DNA of 64,000 nucleotides from Seriola aureovittata. Lineage: Eukaryota; Chordata; Actinopteri; Carangiformes; Carangidae. The notes under the pieces were generated by a model. It saw only the letters and a program-made list of their open reading frames with translations. It made no database searches and had not been told where the DNA came from. The first letter of the stretch is position 1. The number at the start of each line of letters is the position of its first letter. The translations under genes and the position numbers were made by a program. Below, in pieces: positions 1-10,655 of this stretch. The stretch lies in the NCBI RefSeq assembly GCF_021018895.1, contig NC_079373.1, positions 15,658,501 to 15,722,500 of the forward strand. The letters are read 5' to 3'.

Positions 1-558
1 TTAACTATGTTTCTACACTAATATTGTCAGGGAAGCTAATGCCAGCAGTGTTGGTGACCTGTGACGTCATTATCACTAACCATCACAGTAGACTGGCTTA
101 AAATTTAATTTGCATATTTTAATAATGTGAATAAAATCACAGCATGTACAGAAATAAATCTTAAAGTCGCTGGCTTTGACTCAGCCTCGAGATGTCCCTT
201 TACTGAAAAAATGCTATAGGATTTCAGGCTAAAATAGACTATATCGGTGTAATAAAATATGTTTGCTTTTAAATAATAAATGAAAGCCTCTGTGTTTGCA
301 TTCTTTCATCCAATGGGCTTGTTAAATAAGGGTAAAGAATTTATCTCAATGTTTGACAAGTATGCATCAATTTAAGACCATTTTCTTTGAGGCTGGGCCC
401 TGAAATTGTTTGCTATGTCTCATGTCTCTGCCACCATGTGAGTAAGAGGTATGAATTAAATTTGAAATAATCACTTTTAATGTGACCACTTGTTCTGTCA
501 CTCAGTATTACATACAGTTTTGCAGAACAGTTTTTTTTTTACTAGATTTATCTCTTAC
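1..558 (-). other. shank3: shank3 intron (partial), after the large exon
   Basis: The sequence is AT-rich with no convincing exon. The donor GT of the preceding exon sits at 558-557 and reads AG|gtaaga on the minus strand. In SHANK3 the next exon encodes the end of the protein including the SAM domain. I do not find it here, so it must lie below coordinate 1. Confidence 0.8.
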
Positions 559-2669
559 CTGGCACCTGCCACAGGTGATTTCCTCCCTGGGTCAAGTGAT
601 GCCCCCAGTGGTTCCTCTCCCAGTGACCTAGTGTCTTTATTTAGCTGCTGTAGTCGTGAACTGAGCTCCCCCATAACAGATGGTTTTGCTCCCTCATCTG
701 CACCCAGCCCCAGTCCCAGCCCACCAAGATTGCCCAAACTCCCAATACCTAGCCCCACTCCTGGCCCACGGGGCTCCACTGGGTCCCCCCACAGCTTGGA
801 CCTACGCTGGAAGAGGTAGCGCGGCTTGGTGGGAGCTAGTCCAGTCACTGAGGCTGAACCACCTGAGGGGAGCCCAGCTCCTCCAGCCGCAGCAGCAGCC
901 AGGGCAGCAGCCTGTTGCTGTGATAGCAGCTCGCTGTCAGAGCTCTGCTTCAGCAGAGGGTCCCTGAAGGTGACAGGGCCTTTACTGCCTCCTATCTGGG
1001 ACTTGAGTCGGGGCTTAGGAGGCACTGGCGGCTTGTCGAGCACAAAAGTCTGCCCGTCGGCATAGGAGGTGTGCGTGGTGTGTGTGTCGGCAGGCTCGCC
1101 GCTTTCTGAGGACAATGTGGACATGCTGGAAACCGTGGAGACGGTGCTGGTGGTCTCGAGATGGTGGTCTCGCTCTCTCTCACTGGAGCTGCGTGTGTCA
1201 GCCTCCTCCACGCCTGAGTCAGCTGCAGAGCCAGACTCACCCACCGGTGGGGGCTCCAGAGGGTCAGAGGGCTTCCCTGAGACAGCTGCTGCACTGGCTG
1301 GAGGTGGGGGCTGGGGAGGCTGAGGCTGGGTGGGGGTCACAATAGGGGTTGTTGGGGTCGAGGGAGTTTGTGGTGTTGTTGTTGTAGGGGCTGTGGAAGA
1401 GGTGGCAGGTTTAGTTGGGGACACTGGCGTCTCCTGTGCCTGTGCCAGCAGCCCATTCGCAAACTCATCTGGTGGTGGAACGACTCCAATCTTTCGTAGC
1501 TCCTCTCTTGTTTCCTCGTCACTGGAGGACAACATTACAGGGGGCAGGGTCACTGTGTATGGATCCACATCCTCCTCGGAGCTTCCCTGAGCCAGACTCT
1601 TCTCCTGGGCTGGACTGGCAGGACGCTGAGTTTGAGGCTGGGCCTGGAGCTGGGGCTGGGGCTGGGAAACGGTGGGACTGGGGGATTTAGCTCGTGGACT
1701 TGGAGATTTGCTGGGCTCCATGGACGCTGGGGCAGGGGTCTGTTCTAGTTCTGAACCTACCCCAACAGCCTGGCCATTACTGGTAGCATGGACCATGATT
1801 AGCCCTGCTGTCTTCTGCTGTGATGTATCCATAATACTGATCAACATACTTTTTTTATCCTCTAGTCTCTTCTCCTCCTTCCTCTCCTCTACTCTGGCAT
1901 CCATCTCCTGTCGAAATGATACAGGTGATGGTGATGTGGCCCACTGTGGTTTGGTGGGCTGGGGAACTAAAATTGATGCCGGGGATGATCCAACTCCATA
2001 CCCTGGTGCCTTGGCGCTCTTAGGTGAAAAGGGGGGAGATGTGGGTGCCCCTTCATGTGGAGACTCTTTGGTCTGAGTGTCAATGAATATTATGCCCTGG
2101 CCTGCCCGTTCCTGTTTAGTCCTAGGCTCTGGGCTGCTAGTTGGGGACTGGCTCTGGGAGGTCAGTGCCCTCTCCCTTGCGGCCAGCGCAAGAGCCAGTG
2201 GTGAGTTGGGATCCAGGGGCTTTCCTGTGAGCGGATGGATGAAAGTGGTCCCGCTAGGCGAGGGGCTCAGGGCCAAGGCAGGGGGAGGCAGCTGTCCCAG
2301 CTCTCGGGTGAGCATCCGTTCATCGATGGAGTGAGACTGAGTCAGAGAGGGGGCCTCAGAGCTGGTGGTAGACGCCCCCTCCATGGTCCCAACAGAAAGG
2401 AAGACTGTGGATTTCCTCCGTTCTTCTAGCCGTCGCTCACGGTCTTTCACTGCTCCAGCGATTGCAGCAGCAAAGGGTCCCTTACCCTGAAGCATCATCT
2501 CTCCCTGGGCACGCATACGCTCTCGCTCAGCCATCAGCTGCTGCTGGTAGTAGTCTGCACGGCTGGTGTGTGTGTGCCCATGGGTATGTGGGTGTCGTCC
2601 TGAGGGTGAACTTTCTCGCGAGTGGGCAGCAGCTAAGGCCAAACTAGCTTTTTCTTGTGCATCTTCCAC
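559..2669 (-). CDS. shank3: SHANK3 large proline/serine-rich exon with Homer and cortactin motifs
   Basis: This 2,111-nt exon encodes about 703 residues of the disordered C-terminal scaffold of SHANK3, which links PSD-95/GKAP complexes to Homer and the actin cytoskeleton at excitatory synapses. It opens VEDAQEKASLALAAAHS after a TTTCACTGCAG acceptor and closes KSPVAGA plus AG before gtaaga. SHANK3 hallmarks are STVFLSVG, FIHPLTGKPLDPNSPLALAL, LSSSDEETREEL, SAADSGVEEADTRSSS and ETTSTVSTVSSMSTLSSE. The Homer EVH1 ligand PPDEF is near residues 399-403 (genome 1461-1475). The cortactin SH3 ligand KPPVPPKP is near residues 546-553 (1011-1034). A Gln/Ala/Gly-rich run near 880-925 and Pro/Thr/Gln-rich runs near 1270-1420 look longer than in the human protein. 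The exon ends two bases into a codon. Similarity to human SHANK3 is clear, and stronger than to SHANK1 or SHANK2. Confidence 0.96.
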
Positions 2670-2757
2670 CTGCAGTGAAAAAAAAAAATCAACCAAAGGT
2701 CATAGGGTCTTTGGCACGAAAGGTCAAATCAGATATCATCCCTAACATGTAACCTAC
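2670..2757 (-). other. shank3: shank3 short intron, 88 bp
   Basis: This phase-0 intron has donor CAG|gtaggt and an acceptor preceded by a long T run (ttttttttttttcactgcag). It is unusually short for this gene. Nothing else is seen in it. Confidence 0.93.
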
Positions 2758-3284
2758 CTGTAGTTGTTTCACCAGGGGACTTTTCTTCCTCTGGGGCTTG
2801 GTGGGTGTGTACAGTCCAATGCTAAATTGACCCACATTAGCATAAGGGTTGTCAATAACTCGACCCTTCCTTTTGATTCGCTCAGGTGGAGTAGCAGCAG
2901 AAGGTCGGGGAATTTCTGTAGGTTCTACAGGTAGATGGGAAGAGTCCTGGAGGATGATCATGGAGCGGGCTTTCTTCTGTCTCTCGATGTGCGTGGCCTG
3001 CCGCTGAGCAGCCTCGTAAGGCAGGTCCAGGGAGGAGGGCTTGAAGCTGGAGCGTCCTCCAGGCTCATGGCCCTGACTCTGGGTCCTGGATGGGGGCGGA
3101 GGAGGGCAAAAGGCTGGGGGAGGACCAGTATCTAGATAGTAAGGAGGGGGAGGAGGTGCGGTTTGTGGAGGTGGGGGGATAGGATGGGTCTGTGAGTGGT
3201 CTCTGAGGCTGTCTGTCATAGAGGAACTACGGGGAAATCGGTGCTCGCCTGCGAGGGCAGACAGCCGATCCTCCTCAGTGGCAC
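2758..3284 (-). CDS. shank3: SHANK3 proline-rich exon upstream of the large exon
   Basis: This 527-nt exon begins GTGCCACTGAGG after an acceptor with a C/T-rich tract (tttcccccccccaccctcatcag) and ends KSPLVKQLQ|gtaggt. The product continues the post-PDZ disordered region. It reads RFPRSSSM, then the proline cluster IPPPPQTAPPPPPYYLDTGP, RSSFKP, ERQKKARSMIILQDSS, ATPPERIKRKGR, NPYANVG and TKPQRKKSPLVKQLQ. Each block has a direct counterpart in human SHANK3. Proline runs of this kind are known in SHANK proteins to bind SH3 partners such as IRSp53. The first two bases complete a Gly codon with the G left by the upstream exon, and the exon ends in phase 0. Confidence 0.95.
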
Positions 3285-4004
3285 CTGATGAGGGTGGGGG
3301 GGGAAAGCACAGATCATCTGGTGATGAGGTATAAACTCATGAAAAAGGAACATGTTATACGAGCCCAGCAGATCCACAGCTTCACACACAGGAATGCATC
3401 CATCCGTAAATCTGTTAATTCACACAGTTGATTATGAATCAGGTGTCTCAACCCCAGCTATACAATACTTTAATAAAACATGTAATATCTAACTATTTTT
3501 GACTTATTTTACAATTAATTCAACATTCATTTAATGAGTGTACTTGAAAACAGGAAAAATGTTTAATAATACAGAGCGTATCAATAATGAATGTGTATAT
3601 CTACTTCAGAAGCAGGCTCTGTGCTTGAACATCTGCTCTGCAAATCTATTTCTGTGAATATTCAGGAAGCACATTTGCACATTCTGAACATGTAATGCAT
3701 TGTAAATATGTATTTGTAACTATGTCAACTGTCAACATTTGTTCATCTGTCAAGGTTTGACAGGAAATGATTCTTTATCAATAGGCACTTTAAATTAGAT
3801 TCATTAAGTTGTAGCTTCATCCTCTGTATTTTCTACTTGTTGTATTGCTGCCTACATGTTATTCTTTGTGGGTGTGGTGATGCAAGTTACAAAAAAAGAC
3901 CTTATATCCTCTGCATGTTAATGTATTACCTATAATGATACTGTACATAAGATACACTATCATTCACCTTATTTGAATATTTACAGGATGGGTGATTGTT
4001 TTAC
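3285..4004 (-). other. shank3: shank3 intron, 720 bp
   Basis: This phase-1 intron is AT-rich with donor TTTTG|gtaaaa. No extra exon or repeat was recognised. Confidence 0.9.
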
Positions 4005-4110
4005 CAAAAGACTTGGTCCTGGACATCCCCTTTGGTAGTGGTATGTGACCTCTCTCAATGCCTGGGTGAAGACCTCCATGTAGAGTCATCCCTTGTCTCT
4101 CAAACAGTGA
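4005..4110 (-). CDS. shank3: SHANK3 exon, SLFERQG segment
   Basis: This 106-nt exon encodes SLFERQGMTLHGGLHPGI and then PLPKGMSRTKSF plus the first base of a Gly codon. It matches the human segment SLFERQGLPGP...KGIPRTKS. The acceptor is gttgcactgcag|TCA and the donor is TTTTG|gtaaaa. It starts in phase 0 and ends with one base, which fits the next exon's opening GT. No known catalytic role; it is part of the disordered linker between PDZ and the proline-rich region. Confidence 0.93.
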
Positions 4111-4324
4111 CTGCAGTGCAACAAAACCAACATATTAACATGTTATGAGAGACATTTTTATTGTCTTTAAAGCTTCAGTAAAAGAACAAAGTAACACAAA
4201 GTAATGCATGCATACCTTAGTCCAGGTTTTTTTTTAAGTACATTATGTGTCAGAGTGAGTTTGTATATATGCCAGTATAGTGGTATGTGCTGTCTGCCAG
4301 TGTTCTGCGTGGAGGTGCACTCAC
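4111..4324 (-). other. shank3: shank3 intron, 214 bp
   Basis: A short phase-0 intron with donor ATCAGT|gtgagt. Nothing else is seen in it. Confidence 0.9.
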
Positions 4325-4452
4325 ACTGATCTCTGCTGGTGTTATTCTCCTGCTGGTAGGCCGTTGTTTGACAGTGGCTGCCCTGTAATCTGCCTCCGAG
4401 GGCTGAGAACGCAACATAGACTCCTGGGATGCCAACATCTCATCTAGCCTCT
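4325..4452 (-). CDS. shank3: SHANK3 exon, ERLDEML...TPAEIS segment
   Basis: This 128-nt exon encodes ERLDEMLASQESMLRSQ, then EADYRAATVKQRPTSRRI and TPAEIS, matching human EKLDEMLAAAAEP...RAATVKQRPTSRRITPAEIS. The acceptor is ccttttctacag|AG and the donor AGT|gtgagt. The opening AG completes a Glu codon whose G comes from the 24-nt exon or, if that exon is skipped, from the exon before it. Both splice forms therefore stay in frame. The segment lies in the post-PDZ disordered linker. Confidence 0.94.
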
Positions 4453-4868
4453 CTGTAGAAAAGGAAATGAACAAGAACTAAATATCGAGCCGGAAATCCG
4501 TGGAAATGTTGTGCCATCATTTCTGATACCGATAACACAGAAACGACTACGGACTGTGATTAAACGGGCATCTCCAAAATGTAGCTATACACTGCGATAT
4601 AAAGTCATGCTCTGTCATCATTGTACAAAATCACTGCGCTATCTCCGTACAAGTTCAATGTGTTTCCTTGCTGAACACTAGGGAGTGAGTGTTAAGAGTT
4701 GGAAGAGACAGAGAGAGAGAAAAAAAAGACAAAAAGTGAAGAAAGAGAATCCACGTGTTTCAAGTGTTCTGCTATTCTGTTCTAATCAACACTGCTTAAA
4801 CTGACAAAGCAGTGACAAATCATCTTTATGACGTTCAGAGAAGTGTCAGTTTCTTGCCTCAGACTCAC
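4453..4868 (-). other. shank3: shank3 intron, 416 bp
   Basis: Phase-1 intron with donor GGAG|gtgagt. It contains a short purine-rich patch near 4705-4735 but no other element I can support. Confidence 0.88.
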
Positions 4869-4892
4869 CTCCTCTTCTCCTCCGAGCAGAAG
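4869..4892 (-). CDS. shank3: SHANK3 24-nt microexon (ASARRRRG)
   Basis: This exon is only 24 nt: CT, seven codons, then G. Joined to its neighbours it gives ELEEL-ASARRRRG-ERLDEML, matching human ELEELASIRRRKGEKLDEML. The acceptor is ctatctttttcccaccaag, with TGCTGAC a little further upstream, which combines a branch-point-like sequence with the UGC motif used by the neuronal splicing factor SRRM4. The donor is GGAG|gtgagt. Both ends are phase 1, so skipping removes eight basic residues without a frameshift. A small alternatively used exon at this site is likely also in mammalian SHANK3; that part is from memory. Confidence 0.9.
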
Positions 4893-5070
4893 CTTGGTGG
4901 GAAAAAGATAGCGTCAGCAGAGGAGGGAAAATGACAAGAACAAGCCAACAGAAGTGACTATTCTAAAAGTTAGGAGACACACCAAGTTTTAATGACAAAG
5001 GGAAAGCAGAAATATGACAGAATAGGAGGAGGAGAGTTTGGAGTTTGCATGCCAGCTCTCTGGCACTCAC
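4893..5070 (-). other. shank3: shank3 intron, 178 bp
   Basis: Short phase-1 intron with donor CTGG|gtgagt. Nothing else is recognised in it. Confidence 0.88.
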
Positions 5071-5151
5071 CCAGTTCTTCAAGCTCAGCGGTCATGGACT
5101 TTGAGCGCAGTGTCAGCGTGGTGCTTGGAGCTCTCTTGGGTGGTGGGGGAG
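5071..5151 (-). CDS. shank3: SHANK3 exon, APPPPKRAPSTTLTLRSKSM
   Basis: This 81-nt exon lies directly after the PDZ-coding exons. It encodes PPPPKRAPSTTLTLRSKSM and then TAELEEL, which is identical to the human SHANK3 block. The acceptor is ccttttctccacag|CT and the donor GAACTGG|gtgagt. It starts and ends in phase 1; the Ala codon is formed with the G at the end of the PDZ exon 10520-10655. The reading frame is also open without interruption upstream through the acceptor to an ATG at 5356, so this exon may also form the 3' part of an alternative first exon. Confidence 0.95.
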
Positions 5152-5356
5152 CTGTGGAGAAAAGGCATGGTGTTGAGGATGAAGTTGAGGGAGATGAAAA
5201 TCCTTTGGTTTTGCGGCTCAGTGCCCTCCTGGCATCCCCCAGACGACCAGCCCATCCTGTCTTCACTGCTTTGATCTGGTCAAATTCAGATGAACTGGAC
5301 GCTTCGCACTTAGCCAGGACCTTGTTCAGGCTACGGTTGGAGCTCAACTTCTTCAT
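5152..5356 (-). CDS. shank3: Candidate alternative SHANK3 N-terminus (post-PDZ start), extension of exon 5071-5151
   Basis: From an ATG at 5356 the minus strand stays open through the acceptor at 5153-5152 into exon 5071-5151. This adds about 68 codons beginning MKKLSSNRSLNKVLAK and containing TGWAGRLGDARRALSRKTKGF. Codon composition looks protein-like, against AT-rich intron nearby. The ATG context is good (A at -3). ATATTAAAAG lies about 260 bases upstream at 5624-5615. The product would lack ankyrin, SH3 and PDZ domains and keep the proline-rich, Homer, cortactin and SAM parts. Mammalian SHANK3 has intragenic promoters giving isoforms of this class. Whether this exact peptide is known I cannot say. 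Confidence 0.6.
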
Positions 5357-7148
5357 GTTTTGTTCTCTGTTGGTCCAACGCCTTTAAATTTGTCAGTCTG
5401 TCTCCAAGACTTTCAGTTTCTCAGTCTTTGTGCTGCAAGAATTCCTCTCTGTCGAGGAGCCCAGTGGCAGTAAATGTACAGCTCAGTCCTTTCGGTAACA
5501 TTCCTAGCTTTCTGAATCCTCCCATAGCACACAGAACAACAGAATTTGTCCACCACAGTAGGCAGAATGAATAAAATGTGTGAGGCAAGGAGAGGGAAAA
5601 AGTCGTCCATCTTACTTTTAATATGCTGCCTGTCTGGAATTTAGCAGGTGTGCATCAGACAGAAACACATTGACACACCGGCTTACACACACATGCATAT
5701 CCTCCCACATGCTGGACCACATGCGGATACCCAGAGAGAGCTCCCTGAGGGAGGGCATAATGACATGTGGGCTGACAGATGAAGAGATGACAGTTAATTC
5801 AACAGCTAAGGAAAATGATGCGCTGCAGACTTTATACAACAAAGCTCATGGGAGCCTCCCAATCCTAGTATACACACACGGCTGGGCTGTTTTCGTCTCT
5901 TTCAAAGCCATAAAACACAATTACCAAATGTCAGGTCCAAATGCAAACTACAGAGTTACAGGTTTAAATTAGGTCACAACAGACACTGTAATTAACCAAA
6001 TCAGTCATGTATTAGTCAGCAGTAACAGCGTAATGCCATGCAGTCATACAGTAATCACAAAATCACATACAGTAGCAGTCTCTACATGCTTTAACAAACC
6101 CAAGTTTCCTAACAATACCCCACAGTACAACTGGATCAGCTCACTCTATCTTACATCGACCAGCTAACACTCAATGCACCAATGTAGCGCGATAGATCTC
6201 TGAATCCCACGGATGCCCCGGTGCCTTACTAAAGCCCAACTATCCTGCTGTTGTCAGCAGCTGCAGATCTAGTGTACATACGCCGTCCTCGGTACAGTCC
6301 ATATCAAACATCTTCATTTCCTCACCAGTCTGCACATTCTGGTACAGTAGCAGGGCGCAGAGGAGATTGAGGAGGATGGAGAAAGAGAGAGGAACAGAGT
6401 CAGAGGGAGAGAGAGATGCTTTTGCTGTAATGTAATGCTTAATTCAAACATGCAGTGTAGTCACCATGGCAACGGTGGCAGTAGTGAGGCCTCGCATGGT
6501 GCAGAGAATGTGTGTTTGCTTGCAAGTGTGTGAGTGTGTGAGTGTTTATATGTGAGTATGCGTCTGTGCATTTGTGCAAAGGTGCGGCACAATATGCAGA
6601 GTATGTCCCAGTGGAGGAGCAGAGCCGGGGGAGAGGGTGTTCAACACAGCTTAGGATGTTGAAAAAAAGATGACATTTAAGAGAAGTTTGAAACAGAGTG
6701 ATGGATCCCGTTCTCCCTCAACTCAGCAACACTAGAAACACTCCATCTTGTGCACAGCTGCTTGCATTGTTTGTGTATCAGCACTTGAATCTGTCTGCTC
6801 ATCTTTTCTTCGATTCACAAGACAGGAGTCTTATCAACTATTGTCTTTTCAATCCACCTCACTCCTTCACCTCCTACCGAATCTGTGATCTCAGCAGGTA
6901 AGACTGCTAAGACTAAGACAGAAATAGGCAAGCTTTAATGGAGGCAACATGGCAATTATTTCGGAATAGATTGGACACGACCCACCAATTAAAAGGTACA
7001 GGCACTCTAAATAAATGCAATTATACATACATATTTTCATATAGTTCCAAAACATATACCATGATGGTGTTACAATGCACAAATGCCTTCATATGCGGAA
7101 AGCACATAAAAAATTAGGTTAAAGGAATACATCAACATTTTGGGTCAA

Positions 7149-8249
7149 CACTCACTGAGCACTTTCTTAGGAACACCATACCAGTACTGGATAGGTCCTT
7201 GCCTTGCTCTCAAAACACTCTCAGTTCTTTGTGGCATGGATTCCACAGGATGTTAGAAAAGTTTCTTTGAGATTCTGATCCACGTTGACCTGATTGTATT
7301 GCGTAATTTCTGCAGATTCTGTAGATTTGTCAGCTACACATTTCTGCTGCCAATCTCCCATTCTACCACTTTCTACCATTTTAAATTCTGATCTGGTGAC
7401 TGAGGAGCCCTATGAAATTCATTGAACTCATTGTCACGTTCATGGCACCAGTTTAAGAATTTTGCTTTATGACATGGGCTTACATGCATCATGCTGAAAG
7501 TAGCCATTAGAAGATGGTAAATTGTGGCCATAAACAGTGGCGCACAGTTAGCAACAATACTCAGACAGTCTGTGGCAGTCAAATCAAGATTGAATGGTAT
7601 TTAGAGACCCAAGTGTGCCAAGACATTTCCCACACCATTACACCATTACACCACCACGAACACCACCAGCCTAGACTGTTGTTGTTGTTGTTGTTGTTGT
7701 TGTGACACAAGGCAGGTTCGTTCTATGGATTCATGCTGTTGATGGCAAATTCTGGCCCTACCATCTGCATGCAACAGCAGGAATCCAGATTCACCAGACC
7801 AAGCTACGTTTTTCCAGTCTTCGATTGTCCAGTTTTGGTGAGTCAGTGCCGACTGCAGCCTCAGATTTCTATTCTTGGCTGACAGGATTGGAACCTGATG
7901 TGTTCTCTACTGTTGTAGCCCACCCATCTCAAGGTTCAACGTGTCCAACCAGTTTGGATATTGTATTCTGACCTCTCTCAGTATCAGTGCATTTCAGTCC
8001 ACAGAAGTGCCACTCACTTGTTTTTCTCACCATTCTGAGTAAACTCTAGAGACTGTTGTGTGTGAAACAGATCAGCAGTTTCAGAAAAACACAATTGAGC
8101 CCGTCTGGCACCAACAATCATGCTATGATCAAAGTCACTGAGATCACATAAATATTGACCTGTATCTGCAGGATTTTATACTTTGCACTGCTGCCACATG
8201 ATTGGCTGATTTGATAACTGCATGAATAAGCAGTTGAACAGGTGTTCTC
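7149..8249 (+). repeat. Old interspersed repeat of a fish family with TTAGGAACAC ends
   Basis: The stretch begins CACTGAGCACTTTCTTAGGAACAC and runs through phrases I recognise from a repeat common in fish genomes, such as TGGCATGGATTCCACA, CAGATCTGGTGACTG, GGTTCATGGCACCAG-like text, CCAGTTTTGGTGAGTC and GAGTAAACTCTAGAGACTG. It ends near GAATAAGCAGTTGAACAGG TGTTCT. A (TTG)n run sits at 7679-7701. No intact protein is readable. Family assignment is from memory and the class is uncertain (DNA transposon-like). Confidence 0.65.
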
Positions 8250-9084
8250 TTGCTAAGAGTTTGTTGAGAAGGTCAATACCACCTTCATATCTTTCTGTTA
8301 AATATAAGGCTACAGCCAACAACTGGTCAGAAAAAGGTAACAAAATCTACCTGTCAGTTTTTCTAGATTGCTAATTTATGTTTCATGGCGTTTATTTAAC
8401 CCCTACAAAAATCAATGACAATTCTCCCTTTAAGAAGGCCTTAAGTGGCGAACTATTTCTTAGGCAGAACCAGTAACTGAGAGTGGAACTGTTTGCCTGA
8501 ACCGGTGTTATTTCCAAAAATATTATACTTTATCTTAATTAAATTATGACAACTAGACAAACTCAATCTGGTGAGGAAGACTTGTAGGCATACTGAGAAA
8601 TGATAAAGCAGGAGACAATGTTTATTTAAAGGAGACAAGCGTAAGGAAAGATACAAAGGCAACAGATATGAGACAGATAGACAGGTGAAGAAGAGAGAAA
8701 GATGGGGAAAGAGATTAAGAGAGACTATAAGACTGTAAGTAGCAGGACTGAGTTGATACAGTACTGTCCATCTGAAACTAGGTCAAATTTATTTATCACT
8801 GTCTGTGTATCTCTGGTGACTGCTTCGGTAAAAGTTTCCGTGGTTGTCATTTACCATCCACCAGGACAATTTGGTGGATTAGCGAGACACACTGTTGTCT
8901 TTTATTCCTGAATATAGTTGTTCACTAATTATCGTATGTCTTATGAACATCCACTCTCCGCTTTGCAGACTTCCTGTCCCTAATAGAAAAAAAAATATTT
9001 TTTTTTTGGCATTTCTCCTTTATTTTATACTGAAAGTAGAGATAAACAGGAAAGTTAGGGGAGAGTGAGAAGGACTGACATGCT

Positions 9085-9835
9085 TGAGCTGCAGCTCAGT
9101 CCTCTGTTCTGGACTTATCAGCAGCCCTTGATACAATGAACCACCACATCCCACTGTCTGTACTCTCTCACATGGCAAAGTGCTGTCTTGATTTGAATCA
9201 TATCTCACTGGGCATTGCTTTAGTGTGTCATGGCAAGTTAAAACATCCTTATCCTATTTCCTCCCCACAGGAGTGACCCAAAGATCAGCACTGGGTCCAA
9301 TTCTCCACTCACATAGCTTTGTATCACCGCTATGCAGATGACACCCAAATATACCTGTTGTTCACACCAGATGACCCCTGCGCTCATCTACTTGAATCAT
9401 ACAGCCTTATGCTTCTTCTCGGCCACTGCTTTCCTCTAAGGAATGTCGTCGGACATTGTTATCCCCGCACACAAGGCAATTGTAGTCAAGACTGTTCTCA
9501 GCTGTGGTTCCCCCGATGGTGGGACAGGCTACCAAATTCTATCAGAGCAGGGCCGTTCCTTTCTATCTTCAAAAAATCTCTTGAAGACTCATCTCTTCCG
9601 AGAGCACCTATTCTCCTAATACCTGTACCCTAACATGCTTAACTAGCACTTACTATGCACATTTGGTGAACTTCCTTGCCTGATCTTCTTGCACTAACTG
9701 AATAGATGTAGTACTTAGTACAAACACCAAGGTCTCGAACTGCACTGAAGCTCTAGTTTTGTCCCTCCCACTTATAAGTCTCTTTTGATAAAAGCGTCTG
9801 CCAAATGAGTAAATATAAATGTAAATCTCAATAAA
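9085..9835 (+). mobile_element. Degenerate non-LTR retrotransposon fragment (Rex1-like LINE)
   Basis: The plus strand shows broken reverse-transcriptase text: a trace of the DLSAAFDTVNH block near 9110-9150, GVTQRSALGPI near 9272-9304, and the catalytic block HRYADDTQIYLLF near 9325-9363. Further on comes LPNSIRAGPFLSIFKKSLE near 9531-9590, typical of the C-terminus of fish LINE ORF2. The 3' tail GATAAAAGCGTCTGCCAAATG followed by AAATATAAATGTAAAT is a common fish LINE/SINE tail. Frame breaks and missing parts show that it is dead. Confidence 0.75.
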
Positions 9836-10519
9836 AGCAAACTTGGTGCGCACACCACTCTACCACTTAAACTTACAAACACACACTTACACACACGCAC
9901 GCACACACACACTTGCAGTGTACACAGTACTGAGGTCATAGTGACAGGACTGTGTGGGAGCTGAGTAATGGTGAGTACTCGTTGACATGGAAACCACATG
10001 AATTTACAGCAGGGAAACGTGGTAGAAATCACCTTGACAACGGAAACACATTTTCCTAAATCCTCTGTACATAAAACCAACTTACATATCTTCATTGCAT
10101 TAGGGTTAGAAAATTCATAAATATAACTGATCAAATAACTGAAACATGCAGTAAGAAATAACATGCCATTCTAAAAACCCCATAAGTCCTCAACAAACTT
10201 TAATTAAGCCATTACTATATAATTAGTGGAACATGCTCTATTTAAATTATTGTTCATATTAATGCATGAGCTCAGTAATGGTTGAGCCGGTCATTAAAAA
10301 AAGCACACATGAATATCACATGAAGCAGAATTTCACTTGTGATTTCACTTTTCACATTTCCTAATAAGGTTTTCTAGACATTTGACAGACAAAAAAATAT
10401 AAATACGAAATCTATTACATCTTAAATGTAATAGTTAACATGTGGAAATGTGAATTTAGCATGTACTTTTTTTTAAAGGGAGGACACAGAGGCGCTTATT
10501 CCATCCCTGTGGTCTTTAC

Positions 10520-10655
10520 CTTTCTTACGAACAACTTCCTCAGACTCAGGTTTGCGTGTGACAGACACCACCTTCATCAGCAGCCTGTTGCCCCCTTGCC
10601 GGATCAAGGACACCACCTGCTTATGGCCCACCTTCACTACATTCACTCCGTTCAC
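10520..10655 (-). CDS. shank3: SHANK3 PDZ domain, C-terminal exon
   Basis: This 136-nt exon encodes VNGVNVVKVGHKQVV, SLIRQGGNRLLMKVV and SVTRKPESEEVVRKK plus a final G. It is almost identical to the human PDZ end VNGVNVVKVGHKQVVALIRQGGNRLVMKVVSVTRKPEE. The PDZ domain of SHANK binds the C-terminus of GKAP/SAPAP proteins. The helix carrying GHKQVV contributes the conserved His of a class I PDZ pocket. The acceptor is tatgttttcactcag|GTG and the donor AAAG|gtaaag. It begins in phase 0 and ends with one base. Confidence 0.96.

Larger units (their letters stand above)
5152..10519 (-). other. shank3: shank3 intron, 5.4 kb
   Basis: This phase-1 intron separates the last PDZ exon from exon 5071-5151. 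Its 3' end contains the candidate alternative first exon. It also holds an old interspersed repeat at 7149-8249 and a non-LTR retrotransposon fragment at 9085-9835. The donor is AAAG|gtaaag. The rest shows nothing I can support. Confidence 0.88.

Noticed and set aside
490..2647. Several plus-strand open frames opposite the large shank3 exon, up to 134 codons.
   Set aside because: They are shadows of a GC-rich coding exon on the other strand. They match no known protein.
6240..6420. Minus-strand stretch translating to LLYQNVQTGEEMKMFDMDCTEDG after a polypyrimidine tract, with donor-like gtatgt.
   Set aside because: As a 57-nt exon it would be phase 0-0, which does not fit the phase-1 junction of this intron. 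In the needed phase it stops after five codons. No protein family recognised.
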